NCBI GenBank assembly: GCA_016748015.1
Contig: JAAOMT010000436.1
Coordinates: forward strand, 2,163,187 to 2,227,186
Source of the DNA: Geosiphon pyriformis
Taxonomy: Eukaryota > Glomeromycota > Glomeromycetes > Archaeosporales > Geosiphonaceae
Direction of reading: 5' to 3'
Length of the DNA stretch: 64,000 nt
Part shown: in pieces, positions 22,461 to 32,964 of the stretch
How positions within the stretch are numbered: the first letter of the stretch is position 1
Layout: each line of letters starts with the position of its first letter
Position numbers and translations under genes: made by a program
Notes under the pieces: model-generated
Told to the model about the DNA's origin: nothing
What the model saw: only the letters and a program-made list of their open reading frames with translations
Database searches by the model: none

Positions 22461-23117
22461 ATGAACAATTATTTCCTGGATCAAAACATTTAAAACGCTT
22501 TCTATACTCTCCATAAGTACTGGATCAAGAACTATCCAAATGTTACTCTGACTATTGAAAAACAAACCACTATAACAGACAACAGTAGAACTCATACTGT
22601 TATTAGACCAAAGAAAACAACTACCAGAAGAGAAAGAATTGGTGGCAAAATGGATAAATACCTGCTGGAAAGCATAACAGCAGTGATACTTTCACCTTCC
22701 AGCACAATTGGAAAAACAATACAAGAAATCTTGCCCATAGACAAAAACTTGTCATATGGAAAACAACTAAAACTCTATGGTCATTTTGGTGAAATCATAG
22801 AAAACATAAAGCTCATGAAAAAAACAACTTCAGAAATACAAATGGAAATTTTGGGCATTATACAATTGGATGTCCCAAGAGTTTTGACCATTGCAAGAAG
22901 AGCCAGAACTCTTATACAAAGATTTGGTCTCTTGGATACAAAGCTTATTTCGCCTCAAATACTATATACTCTATCCACAAAAGACTTCAACAAACTAGTT
23001 AGTTTTGAGTTAGACAAAACCCTTTACATAGACTATTCCATAAATAGTTTGATTTCGCCAGAGCTTAATCTCTTTGGAGAGGATGATGTTATAATTGAAA
23101 CACATAGTTTTTATTAA
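22461..23117 (+). CDS. Ty3-A ORF3: extra 3' protein of unknown function
   Basis: A 219-codon frame between integrase and the 3' LTR, ending inside the LTR. One TAA at codon 11 (22491) interrupts it; the rest, including ATG 22650, is fully open. It begins with a short N-terminal part, then a basic RPKKTTTRRERIGG stretch (about residues 48-62) and a mostly alpha-helical-looking C-terminal half. No signal peptide, transmembrane segment or zinc motif is visible, so it does not look like an envelope protein. Ty3-B carries the same ORF at the same length (657 bp), and Ty3-D carries a diverged version in the same place. It stays open while pol has collected many stops. Function not recognised. Confidence 0.65.
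23076..23086 (+). other. Ty3-A polypurine tract
   Basis: GGAGAGGATGA directly abuts the 3' LTR and is also part of the ORF3 coding sequence (Phe-Gly-Glu-Asp-Asp). It would prime plus-strand DNA synthesis. Confidence 0.7.
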
Positions 23118-23740
23118 TTATCACATGTATTAGCTACTAATATCATATAATTAGCCACCCTATTTTTAGATAGTAATCGTTGACTTGATCAATGACCTAA
23201 CCATTGACCTGGTTGTTGACCACTTTAGATAGCTATATAAGCGATGATTCCCTTAGCTGTAGAAAGACATGATCAAAGTAATGAAATAAATAATATCAAT
23301 TACTTCCTCTCATAATCGCTTATTCTCCTTTCCTTACCTTCAAGTATCTACTTGTTGGCATTCACATACCTTATCTTTTCCCCTTCTTGATTTGTATTTG
23401 TTAGAATTAGCCTGAGAAGCAATTGGCTTGCTCTTGTAATTCATTGAATAAAGAAACAATTGAAAAGTACAACAATACCTGTTATTGATTCTAAGAATTG
23501 CTGAGTTGAGGCATAGAATAATAGTAGCAGTGTTATCTTGTTAACAATCACGGACTATTTTTCTACCTTCAGATTTAAGAAAAGATTAGTGACTGTGATT
23601 TTTATGAGACTGATCACACACATTGAATTCCTACTTATTCAATTCGCTCTCTTATTGTAATTCCTTCTTTGTTTATTTCCATTACCATACAATACTGTTC
23701 TTCCTTGCTATCTGTTAGCTTGTTACTCCAACCTGTAACA
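23087..23740 (+). repeat. Ty3-A 3' LTR
   Basis: 654 bp, TGTTAT...GTAACA. It differs from the 5' LTR by having three rather than four 12-bp units, plus scattered substitutions. The ORF3 stop lies 29-31 bp into it. Confidence 0.9.
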
Positions 23741-23948
23741 ACAGTATAGACTATCTTTCTACCTTCAAATTTTTCAGTTATTCTTTGAAAAAACTAACAA
23801 CTAAGATATTTTATAAGACTAATCTCACACATTAAATTTATATTCATTTAATTTACTTTTTAAAGTTGAATTTTTTTTGATTAATTTTATTATCCTACAA
23901 ATTTGTTTTTTCTTGCTATCTGTTAACTTATTATTCCAAACTATAACA
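23741..23948 (+). repeat. Old decayed LTR, right part
   Basis: Continues the LTR interrupted at 16100. It matches the last third of the LTR and ends CTATAACA. AATAT flanks both outer ends (15642-15646 and 23948-23952), consistent with a 5-bp target duplication of the old insertion. Confidence 0.75.
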
Positions 23949-24089
23949 ATATAAACAAATTAAATATGTGTTAACAAAATATAACTTACATAAAAAAAAT
24001 TTTAATCATATTAAAAAAATGTTAATTTAATTGTTAATTAGTAATAATTAGTATACTATAATAAGATAGAATTTTTAAATCATAGTTTT

Positions 24090-24730
24090 ATTTACAGTTC
24101 AAATTTGTTTGCTTGTAAAAATCTTTTGGATAAATGTTTTTTTTTGGAAATTCTTAACTAATACAACTTTGGTCTTTCTTTAATTATTGGTTTTATGTGT
24201 TTCTAATATAAATTTATACACAATTTTGTGCAAAAAATTTGTGCTTAAGAAATAGTTAGAGGAGATTAAAATTTTTCTTAGAAATGTCAATTTTGCCATG
24301 GCTGAATTAATTAAATTTGTTCAAAGTTTGGTTGTTAGTTATAGGGAACAAATTTAAGTACTTAATTTAAAGCTTTATATTAATATAGATTATAAAAATT
24401 TGTTAAATAAGAATGGCTTTTTATTTAATATTGTTCACAGTTTTTCTGCTAAAATCTTAGATAATATTACTTGGTTATTGGAGATTAAAAAAAGTTATGC
24501 TATTAGTTTTGATTTTAGAATTAGTTACTTGTTTTTTACAAGCATAATTTAAAGAGTTTTTGTTAATATAGTTATATAGTATAGCCTTAATTAGTTAAAT
24601 AACTAATTACATATAGCAAATATGTGAATTATATTTAATTAAAAACTTTAAATAATTATATTGTATTAGATAGTAATTGGATTTTACTTATAAATACAAA
24701 TAATTAATATATATATATATTAAAAATATG
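24090..24730 (+). mobile_element. LINE-E: 3' fragment of a LINE
   Basis: Decayed plus-strand 3' end of the LINE-A/B/C family. A piece near 24300 translates to a segment resembling the LINE-B C-terminal AAWILVDFVQNMSV region (here AELIKFVQSLVVSY). The 3' UTR and its hairpin position (24599-24610) align with LINE-A. 5'-truncated. The AT-rich DNA between 23949 and 24090, and from 24730 to about 24965, shows nothing else. Confidence 0.6.
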
Positions 24731-25067
24731 ATTTTTATTATTTATCTTATTGTTTTTGATAATAAAATCTAAATTTAAATTGTAATAGTGCTTTTATTAA
24801 TTTTTTATTTGGTGTCTTTTTAAATAATAATTTATTTACAAATAATATATATTTTTTATTAATATTGACTTTTTTAGAATTAAAATTAATATATATTAAA
24901 AAAAATATAAAGTTTTTTTTAATAAAATTTACAAATTTTATATTTAAATTGAAGTTTGTTTTTTTATTTTTTTATTACAAGTTTTACGAGTAAAGCCCAA
25001 TTGCTATCTAATACATAGAACCAAACTAAGTAAAACCAACTAAATACAGCTCATATACAGACTACAT

Positions 25068-25079
25068 GTGGCCAGCCAC
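25068..25079 (-). repeat. LINE-C 3' hairpin
   Basis: Read on the minus strand as GTGG-CTGG-CCAC: a 4-bp perfect stem with a 4-base loop, about 100 bp before the element end. Confidence 0.6.
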
Positions 25080-25327
25080 TCAGGCCAGACAAGACAACAC
25101 TATACACTTATGGTAACAAAAGCATCACCACTCAAATCAGAGAAAAAATGACACAATTTGCATCTACCAAACCTAACAGCAAAAAATTCTATAACACCAA
25201 GCATATGGACAATACTAGCTGATAACGTAAAAATTACACTGCTGGACAAGCCAGAAACCACACCATTATCCCCAACCAATTCAGCCTTTTCCATTTCCAC
25301 TCTATGCTTGGCCCTAATAGTCCATAT

Positions 25328-27160
25328 TCAAGTGTACTGTAACTCTACCACAAATCTGATGTATTCCACAAGGGTTTGAGTAGCTTTCTTTTTCCTCTCA
25401 AAAACTGAAACAGCTTTGGCATACCAATCTCTCATTACAAAATCTTTGCATATTGCCATATAAAAACTCACATTCAAAAAACATGACAAGAGCAAGAGCA
25501 AAATAGCAAATGGAGATGAATGTGAAAGACCAGATATTGACATCTATTTTTCAGCAGCTTCGACCAAAATGTCTTTGCAGAGACCAAAGTTACCAGAACA
25601 AATGAAAACATAATCAGAAAACTCCATCTCATCACACAGCAAACACAAAACACCATGCTAACTTCTGTTATACAACTTTTTTCTAACTGCAACTGACAGC
25701 TGCTTATATACAGCCTTCATTAAATATGTGTGTAAATTAACTGACTTCCTATTGGTGAATTCAGAAAGCATGTGTGAATTAAGATGCCAAATTGTCACAG
25801 TAGCATCCCAATCTATTTCCTTAATTATAAAATCTGGAACTATATCAAAACCCAGATATGGCAGTTTTTTCAGCAACTAGAAACCTCTTCTGGATTTTAA
25901 CTGGCAAAGAAAAAAAGGAGAAAATAGTCTCATTAGCCAGTGTTTTAGCCCTTATGTTGCCCAATACATCTGAATGTTCTTTAACCTTAACCCACTTAAT
26001 TGAAATATTCTTGTCTTTAAGGAGATTGACTATTTGCAGTCTTTCGATCCAACATTGGTTATGAAAGTCAAGTGTAGACAAAAAAGCCTCAGAAATGTAG
26101 GCATCAATTACAGATTGACTATTCGAATACAAAACCACTAAGCATAAAGATGGAACACACTCCAAAGCCAACATCACAGCTTGCAGTTCAATTAAAGTAG
26201 AAGACAAAAGTCCAGTGACCTTAACTCCAATGCCTATGTTTGCAGCCAAAAAGTATGCAGCTGCTCCACCTGCTGTCTCAACAGAACCAGCACATCTCAA
26301 GGACCTATCTGTATAAATCTCAATACAATTAGACCACATCTCCAGTAGACTATCATGAACTTTAGAGAACTTATCAGAATCCAAAACACTCAGCACATTC
26401 TCCTTAGTAGCAGTAGCAGTCCTGACCCCCAAAGAAATAGAATTGTTCATAAAATTAGATGTCAAAGAAAACCAGTAAGGCACAGGGCCTCTTGGGTCCA
26501 ATTGCTTCCAATGCCAAAATGTTTTCCAGTTCATTACTTTTCCTTTCTTGTTAAGAATTCTGTTACCAAAAGCAACACCAAAACACTTCAATGAAAAAAC
26601 GGATCTGTAATACAAAGACTGACCCAGAATACCAGACATCAGAAAATCACTGGACTCATGAAAAGCACAAGGTAAATTGTTTGCTAAAAATAATTCATTT
26701 TCCAAAAAAATTTTCACCACTTCTGCCAAAAAATTGTTTATAGAACTAATATGCAACCTAATAAAAAATTGCAAAGGATTTAGAGGAGACCATCCCAGAA
26801 CTTGCAAATTCAAAAACCTATGATCAAATAAACGTTCAAAAATGCCATGGCCATTAGAAAATGAAATCAGTGACACCAGCTTTTTTTCAGACTGCACTTG
26901 CTCAAAGGGCTTCAAACCATATAAAGAAAGGTAATGCAAGATCTTACTGGGAAAGTCATATGGTAAACCAGCTTTGACTTTAAGACTTTTTCTAATCATA
27001 ATATTCCACTTATAACATATATCTAACATAACAAAACTGAACTGTGTACGATAGCTAATAATGGATTGCAAAACTGCCGAAACCAAATAACAGAATTGTT
27101 TATTCATAATAGCTTTTCTTAACACTAAATTAGAAAAAAACCTAGGGGCATTAGCTCTAT
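25328..27160 (-). pseudogene. LINE-C ORF2 remnant: RT thumb, RNase H, C-terminal tail
   Basis: A 426-codon open frame (25845-27125) begins in the RT thumb (LRKAIMNKQF, as in LINE-A and LINE-B). It contains RNase H: YTDRSL (Asp), LIELQAV (Glu), YSNSQSV (third Asp replaced by Asn) and GNIRAKTLA (final Asp replaced by Lys). The enzyme would therefore be inactive. Out-of-frame pieces at 25658-25876, 25474-25692 and 25328-25543 carry the Cys-containing tail. The upstream RT palm and fingers and the endonuclease are absent because of the internal deletion. Confidence 0.8.
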
Positions 27161-27169
27161 ACTATTTAA

Positions 27170-28711
27170 TCTACACACAATATCTGACACCCGATTAGCT
27201 AGTAATTCTAAGGAATGTTCTAATAAAGCTAGATAATCATTGATTAAGAATTCATTTTAAACAACTGACATGCTTTTCTTAATACTTGAAGAACCAGAAG
27301 GAGGAGAACCAGACCCAAAACCAGAGTCGAAATAAGGACTGCTAGAAGAAGAAGCAAGTGAAACCGCTTGTGCCCAAGATTTGCCACCAAAAGCAGCAGA
27401 TTTAAAAATAGAAATACTTTTTTTAGTGTATAATTTTACCAGCTGGAGATGATGGTCTTCTAAAAAAACTCTTTTAACAGATCTTGAAGGCTTAGAAATG
27501 GGCAGAGTTGGTGTATTACACTCCAGAGCAGAATGGCCAAAATGCTCACATTTTTCACAGCAAACCAAGTCCAATCTAGTCCAAGATAATTTAACATTAC
27601 CAAATATTGGCTCAGTGTGATAAACAGACTCCAAATCCTCCCCAGATTTGAAACCAACTACAGCACAGCATACCCAGTTGCCAGAATTCATTGAGCAATT
27701 AATGACACAGGTTTTCCCACCAGCCCCATCCAAAAAAGTGCCCAAATTATGAGCAGTTGTTCCCACTAGTAAAGTAAACAGCAATGCTCTGAACCTATCT
27801 TTTAACACTCAAGTCTTATGATCACTCACAGTTATGGCCACACACACCAAATCTTTACCAATCAAAAAAGACCATTTAGCAGCCAATTGCTTAGTCTGAT
27901 CTAATTCAGCAAATTCCACCACAGTCTTTTGCCATAATCCAATAAGTTGAATTTTGATTGACTTAATTTCACCAAACTCAGCCAGAGCAGTGACGATTAT
28001 TTTCTTTGGTGTGTTCATGGGAATTTTTTTGATGACTACAGCCCAATCTAAACAGATTTCTTGTTTCTTAAGATTACTGTTTACATCAATCTCTTTTTCT
28101 CTGGCCAATGATGCAGCCTTAATTATGCTCTCCTCAGAAGTAAACATAGATCTGATGATTTTCTCAAATTTTGAGAGGGTAGTGGCCCCCCCAAAACCAT
28201 TGACTAAAGAAAAAATTTTTCTGATAAATTGAGTCTTTGCCATTGCTGATTTTCTCTCCACAGCACTAAGATTGATATCAAGCACAAAAAACTTCTTGAT
28301 AGATATTTCAACTTGAGTTTTGACAATTTTTGAATCAACTCATTTTTTTTTAAGAGAGATTTTAAGAGAGAAAGGAAGGGGTCTATTATTTTCATCTATG
28401 TCATAATTAATTGAGCCAAGAAGAGAGCCACAGATCAGGTTGGTAATTACTTTTTTAGCTTTAGAGGTGTTTGTTACCAAACCAAGAAAAGAATCATTGC
28501 CAGCACCAAAAAAAATATAATCATCCCTATTATTACCAGACACACTGTTCATATCCAAATACACATCATGACTAGGAACAGGTTTGATCAAAGAAATATC
28601 TTTTTCATCTTCAGAATGCTTGACATTACCAACAAAAACCCTTTTCTTCTGAGAGAAAAAACCTCCAACAAGACCATGAAAAACCTCTATGGACGTTTTT
28701 TTTTTAGACAT
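27170..28711 (-). pseudogene. LINE-C ORF1: RRM plus CCHC nucleic-acid-binding protein
   Basis: Starts at ATG 28711 (MSKKKTS...). The first piece is open to 28340. The second piece (27809-28285) carries an RRM-like fold: IKKIPMNTPKKI, then FGEIKSIKI and LWQKTVVEF. The third (27257-27808) has the CCHC knuckle CEKCEHFGHSALEC and a Ser/Gly-rich segment with a KSWAQAVS motif. A Leu-rich, coiled-coil-like tail extends to about 27170, where the sequence fuses to RT. ORF1 proteins of this type coat LINE RNA. Stops or frame changes between the pieces make it a pseudogene. Confidence 0.8.
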
Positions 28712-28900
28712 AGTACTACTTAAAGCAGCAGCCAGGTTTACTACAAAAGGATTATTTGATTAAGAAATGTTTACAAGAGATAGCAAGAAAAAATAAAAAC
28801 TTCTTTTTTAAAAAATGCTTTTTGAGGTTTTTTGGAAGTAAGAGAGAAAAAAGTTTTTTTTTTTTTTGAATGTTTGTTTTGTTTTTAATTTTTTTTGTTT

Positions 28901-30205
28901 CTTATTTTTAATTTAAATATAATTATATATTTAATAATAAAAGTTTTTATAATAATATAATATAAATTATTAATAATTATTTAATTATTTAAAATATATT
29001 AATTAATTATTTGTTTTATATAAAAAATTACAATATATATTATAAAAATTAGCATTAAAATTAGATAAAAAAATTATAATATCAAAATTAATTAATAATA
29101 TTAATTAACAATAAAAAAAATAAAAGATTAGCAATTAGCTTAATTATAACAAAATTATAATACAATTTAATTAAATATCTAAATTAAATACAAAATTATG
29201 ACAAATTAAAAAAATTAATAAAAATTAATAATTATTGTATATAAGTTGATAATAACAAACTTTATTATGTTTTAGTATTTTTGTACAAAATTTTAAATTT
29301 ACAATTATGTTTTAAAAATAGTTATCAAAAAATGCAATTAATTAATTTGTTTTAATTATATTATGTAAATTTAAGATAATTTAGCTATATATACAATTTT
29401 TTATAAGTTAAAGAAAACATTTACTATAGTTTTATAGTAAACAATAAATACTTTTTTTTTTTTTATACCTTATCTTTTTTTATGTTTTAAAGTTTTTTCA
29501 TCTTTGTATATGCATATTTTATTAAAAGCAATTAGCTCATTTTTTTATCATATTACAAGAGAAATTATTTTATTATGATATTACTTAAATTAATAAAGTT
29601 ATACAAAAAATATTGTGTTCTAAATATATATTAATTAAACATTACAAATAAAATTATCTCTAATTTATGTTTACCATTTTTTTTCTTAAATTTGGCATTT
29701 AAAAACCACGACTAATTGAAAAAATTCTGGTCGGCTTTAATAATCTAATCAAACATAATTTTATGAACTAAATTAATTTCAGTCATGTGGACGATGCCGC
29801 ACACCCATTATGAAAGCTGCAATATTAGATGGAAGCTTAAATTCCCAAGATAATATTACAATCTTAAAAATATGCGAAAGCTTCATATAATGTTAAGAAG
29901 TACTTTCTAAAGATGAAAACACAATGGCAACATGCATCACCAAATTAACGAACTCTCTCCCAATTTGTTTAACATCTTTAATCTTCCCCTTTCTCAATAC
30001 GTGCGATGATTATATATATTTACGCAATTAATCAACAAAAAAGATAAAGACACTATTTCATAGCGAATACATTGATTGCAACAAATATTAATAGTTACCC
30101 TTACAACCTATGGTCATTGGTTGATCCTTTTGAAATGCAGATTCGATAAAGAGAAAATTCTCTTTCGATCTAAAAGATTACTCACTACGATTTACAGGTA
30201 CACAA
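28901..30205. other. AT-rich spacer, then 3' flank of the SR gene
   Basis: 28901-29700 is nearly all A/T with no recognisable element. From about 29760 the composition becomes balanced, marking the edge of the host-gene island and the 3' UTR/flank of the SR gene. No ORF supported. Confidence 0.5.
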
Positions 30206-32004
30206 TCAGCCATTAATGTTATGAAACATTAACCTGAAATCTTGAAATATCATTAGAGAAATTATTCAAAACTTACGAGAATCGTCTGCTTTCTTCGCCA
30301 GCGTGTCGCCGGTCTCCCGATTTATCATCATCAGAATATCTTCTCGAGTATGATCCACGATCTTCTCTATCTCCACTTGCAGACCCACCAGCGCGACTCT
30401 CACGTGAATCACGTGTCTCGCGGCTCTCACGTTCATCACGACCCTCACGTTCATCACGAGTTTCTCGTGGATCCCGTACTTCACGCTCTTCACGTTCATC
30501 TCTACTATTGCGAGGATCACGATCTTCACCGCGATGTTCATGACGCGATGGGGAACGTCGTGGTGGGGAACGGCGAGGAGGAGAACGAGAGCGCGATGGT
30601 CTTTGAAAATAAAAAAGATAAAACATTAAGTAAAATATAAAATTATACCATTATCCTAGATGAAAGTTGTTCTTTGTGGATCATCCCCGAAACTTGCAGC
30701 AACAGAAAATAGAAAGATCATAATACAAAAAACGGATTGCGGGACGACGGATATGAAAAGGACGAGCATGCGGAATGGAATGTTCAGGACGAATGACAAT
30801 GAACGATGGGATTGCGGATTTATCTGAAACTGGCAACGGTTCAAAAGACCCAAAATGCGATGATAATCATGATGTGGTAAAAGATGCGCCTCGAATATAG
30901 CTTGTATGGTAACAATCTACGGTATGTTTCGCAGCTTAAAGCCGATGTGAAGGTGGCCGGTACTTCAAAAACAGCATCAAATCTCGTGGAAAACAAGTAG
31001 GAAATCTGAGCGGACTAGGGGTTTTTAGGTGTTTCTTGAAAAAGGGAGATGGAAAACTGTCTGAAAGATAATGAATAAGATGCTCATGGAAGGCAAATCC
31101 AATTGATTGTTGGGGTAGAATGGTTAATCCGCACGTTATTTGTGGGTTTTAATGTTTTGCTGTTGTAGCCAGAAATTATTATCTGTACTTTTTTAATCCT
31201 GATGAATTCTGTCTGATGTCATATAGTAATAAAAAAGAATCAAACGACATTAGCGTGCATTGAAAGGACAAACCTTCTTTTTGGACTTCTGCTTCGATGT
31301 CTAGGATAAGAGCGAGAAGATGTAGAACGACAATCTTTTGCCCAATGACCTAGAGGAAAAATGTATATTTCAGCCATTGATAAAAAACTCAAGAGCAGCT
31401 ATGGAGAATAATATTTGTGTAGCAATAATACCTTCTCTCCCGCACTTGAAGCACTGATTATCGGCTATTTAGAAAAGTGTGATAACGAGGACATGTTATG
31501 GGAAAACAGTTAATACTTTAGATTATTTTAAAGGGCAATTCATTTGTGAAATTCAAATTGAGCAAAAGAAATATGTGGAGAGTGTTCCAGTACAACACTC
31601 CTTCTTTACCGTATGCGGACATACCCGGTTTCTTTCCCCCGTTCTTGGCCCATTCGACAACAATTCTATTCCCACGAACTCGCTAGCACCCAAAACAAAA
31701 ACAAACTTTTGTGAGCTCTTATACAAAACCCATAAAAGCCGCTGAATTTCAAGTAAATTTACCATTCCATCAGTCTCTTTTAAGGCATCCGAAGCATCAC
31801 GTTCGTCCATGTATTCTACAAAGGCATAACCCCTTTTGACCTCTAGCCTGTTCAAACGTCCATACTTATCAAATATATGTTCAAGATCCCGAGGGTGGGT
31901 GTCCAAAGCAAGCCTACGAATTTTAAATAAGTGAAAAATTTATTGATCTTCAAAGAGTCAACAAATAAGAAAAGCTTTACCCACCGTCCAACAAAAAGAG
32001 CCAT
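30206..32004 (-). CDS. SR splicing factor (RRM, CCHC knuckle, RS domain; SRSF7/RSZ-like)
   Basis: Modelled as complement(join(30206..30233, 30277..30600, 31274..31349, 31432..31464, 31625..31682, 31763..31913, 31985..32004)): 690 bp, 229 residues, all GT-AG introns in phase. The N-terminal RRM has RNP2 LFVGRL (residues 3-8) and RNP1 RGYAFVEY (34-41). A CCHC knuckle follows with C81, C84, H89 and C94 (CFKCGREGHWAKDC). Residues from 95 on are Arg/Ser, then Arg/Asp/Glu-rich (RSRSPPRR, RDERE repeats). This order is that of SRSF7/9G8 and plant RSZ proteins, which bind exonic enhancers and recruit the spliceosome in the nucleus. Introns are 71, 80, 160, 82, 673 and 43 bp. The last 28-bp exon is the least certain: if that 43-bp intron is retained, the protein ends at a TAA at once. 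Confidence 0.85.
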
Positions 32005-32178
32005 ATTCTGCTATTAAAACCTAGTGAAAAAGAGGAATATTTTTGTATAAGAAAGAATTATTACTTTAGACCATCTAAACACTGCCCTGTAACACAAATA
32101 CGGAGTAATGGGAATCCGGACCTCTTAAGATTTATATCACGTAACGATCTCATGACTCATTAGATAGTTTATTCAAAC
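32005..32178. promoter_or_regulatory. Bidirectional promoter region
   Basis: Only 174 bp separate the start codons of the SR gene (minus) and the zinc-ribbon gene (plus), so both promoters and 5' UTRs must overlap here. No clear TATA box or repeated site was seen. Confidence 0.5.
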
Positions 32179-32964
32179 ATGTCATCACAACCACTAGAAA
32201 ACTCGCCTTGCCCTTTATGCTCCTCCAAAGTGCTTAAATATAAGATTAATTTCGCCTCTACCTTTTTCATGTGCGAGAAGCAAGAAGTAAGCGACGAAAT
32301 TTTTTAAATTTGGAAAAAAAACTAACCTAACTTGCTCCAGTGTTTTTATCCTTTTGCTTCAGCCGAATTTCTACAATTCTTTCGCAGTCCCTCACAAGAG
32401 AATATTTTGGTGACCCCCTCAACTCATCTCAATAATGAGTCACATAAAATATTAAATGATCTGGGTGCAACCTTGACCTCAGACTCTAGCCAAACATTTG
32501 ATTCTGAAGCAGTCAGTTTGGATCAATCAAAAGATATATTAAAAAGATTTGATTCCAATGATATTGGAAATTTGCCAGATGGACTTTTGAGGTCATTTGC
32601 AGATGAGTCGTTACTAGATTTTGATTTTAAAAAATCCTTAATTGAAGATACTGCGACAATAAATCAAGATCTAACTGAAAATACCACTTCTGGACCAAAA
32701 ATTAATGACGATGGGAATCTGCTGGTGAAACTTGAAATTCAAGAAAAACCATTGGGAAAACTTAGTATTATCCCACCCGAATTTCAAGATTTAGCAGAAA
32801 AAGATCGTCTAAACATTACAATGGAGGAGATTGAAATGATTCTTGAGGACCCCGAGTTACAACTCGAGTTTAACGGAGTATCTGGAATAATAAGTGAGGC
32901 CCCTGCGATGTTGAATGAAACTTCTGAAGCAAAAAAAATGCTTAATTTGGTGGATGAACCCTAG
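32179..32964 (+). CDS. Small zinc-ribbon protein, two exons
   Basis: Modelled as join(32179..32286, 32341..32964): 732 bp, 243 residues. The 54-bp intron has GTAAGC at the donor, CTAAC branch-like sequences and a CCAG acceptor. Joining the exons brings together four cysteines, C11, C14, C32 and C37, in a CPLC...MCEKQECFYP arrangement. From memory this resembles the N-terminal CPxC...C...CxYP zinc-binding segment of USPL1-like proteins. No protease or other catalytic domain follows: the rest is acidic and poorly structured, with short helical stretches such as TMEEIEMILEDPELQ. The role is unknown. The splice joining the cysteines supports the model. Confidence 0.7.

Larger units (their letters stand above)
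16101..23740 (+). mobile_element. Ty3-A: Ty3/gypsy retrotransposon with both LTRs
   Basis: A 7640-bp element with a 5' LTR (16101-16766), primer-binding site, gag, pol, an extra ORF3, polypurine tract and 3' LTR (23087-23740). It is inserted in an older LTR. The shared flanking bases are ACAG, or AACAG if the LTR is taken to end in GTAAC. It is the best-preserved copy of its family here: the protease DSG, RT YLDD and integrase D-D-E motifs are readable, but the frames contain several stops and at least one 1-bp deletion. Confidence 0.9.
24965..28900 (-). mobile_element. LINE-C: LINE with intact 5' end and internal deletion
   Basis: Minus-strand LINE with its 5' leader (about 28712-28900), a long ORF1, then directly the RT thumb, RNase H and 3' UTR. 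The endonuclease and most of RT are missing; the junction is near 27140-27160. The 3' hairpin is at 25068-25079, followed by a short A-rich tail near 24965-24980. It is the best reference here for family ORF1 and RNase H. Confidence 0.85.

Noticed and set aside
22650-23117. ORF3 as an envelope gene
   Set aside because: It has no signal peptide, transmembrane segment, fusion peptide or cysteine pattern.
25158-25379. 73-codon open frame on the plus strand
   Set aside because: It lies in the 3' UTR/C-terminal region of minus-strand LINE-C and has no start context or homologue.
30350-30640. His-rich 96-codon open frame on the plus strand
   Set aside because: It is antisense to the RS exon of the SR gene.
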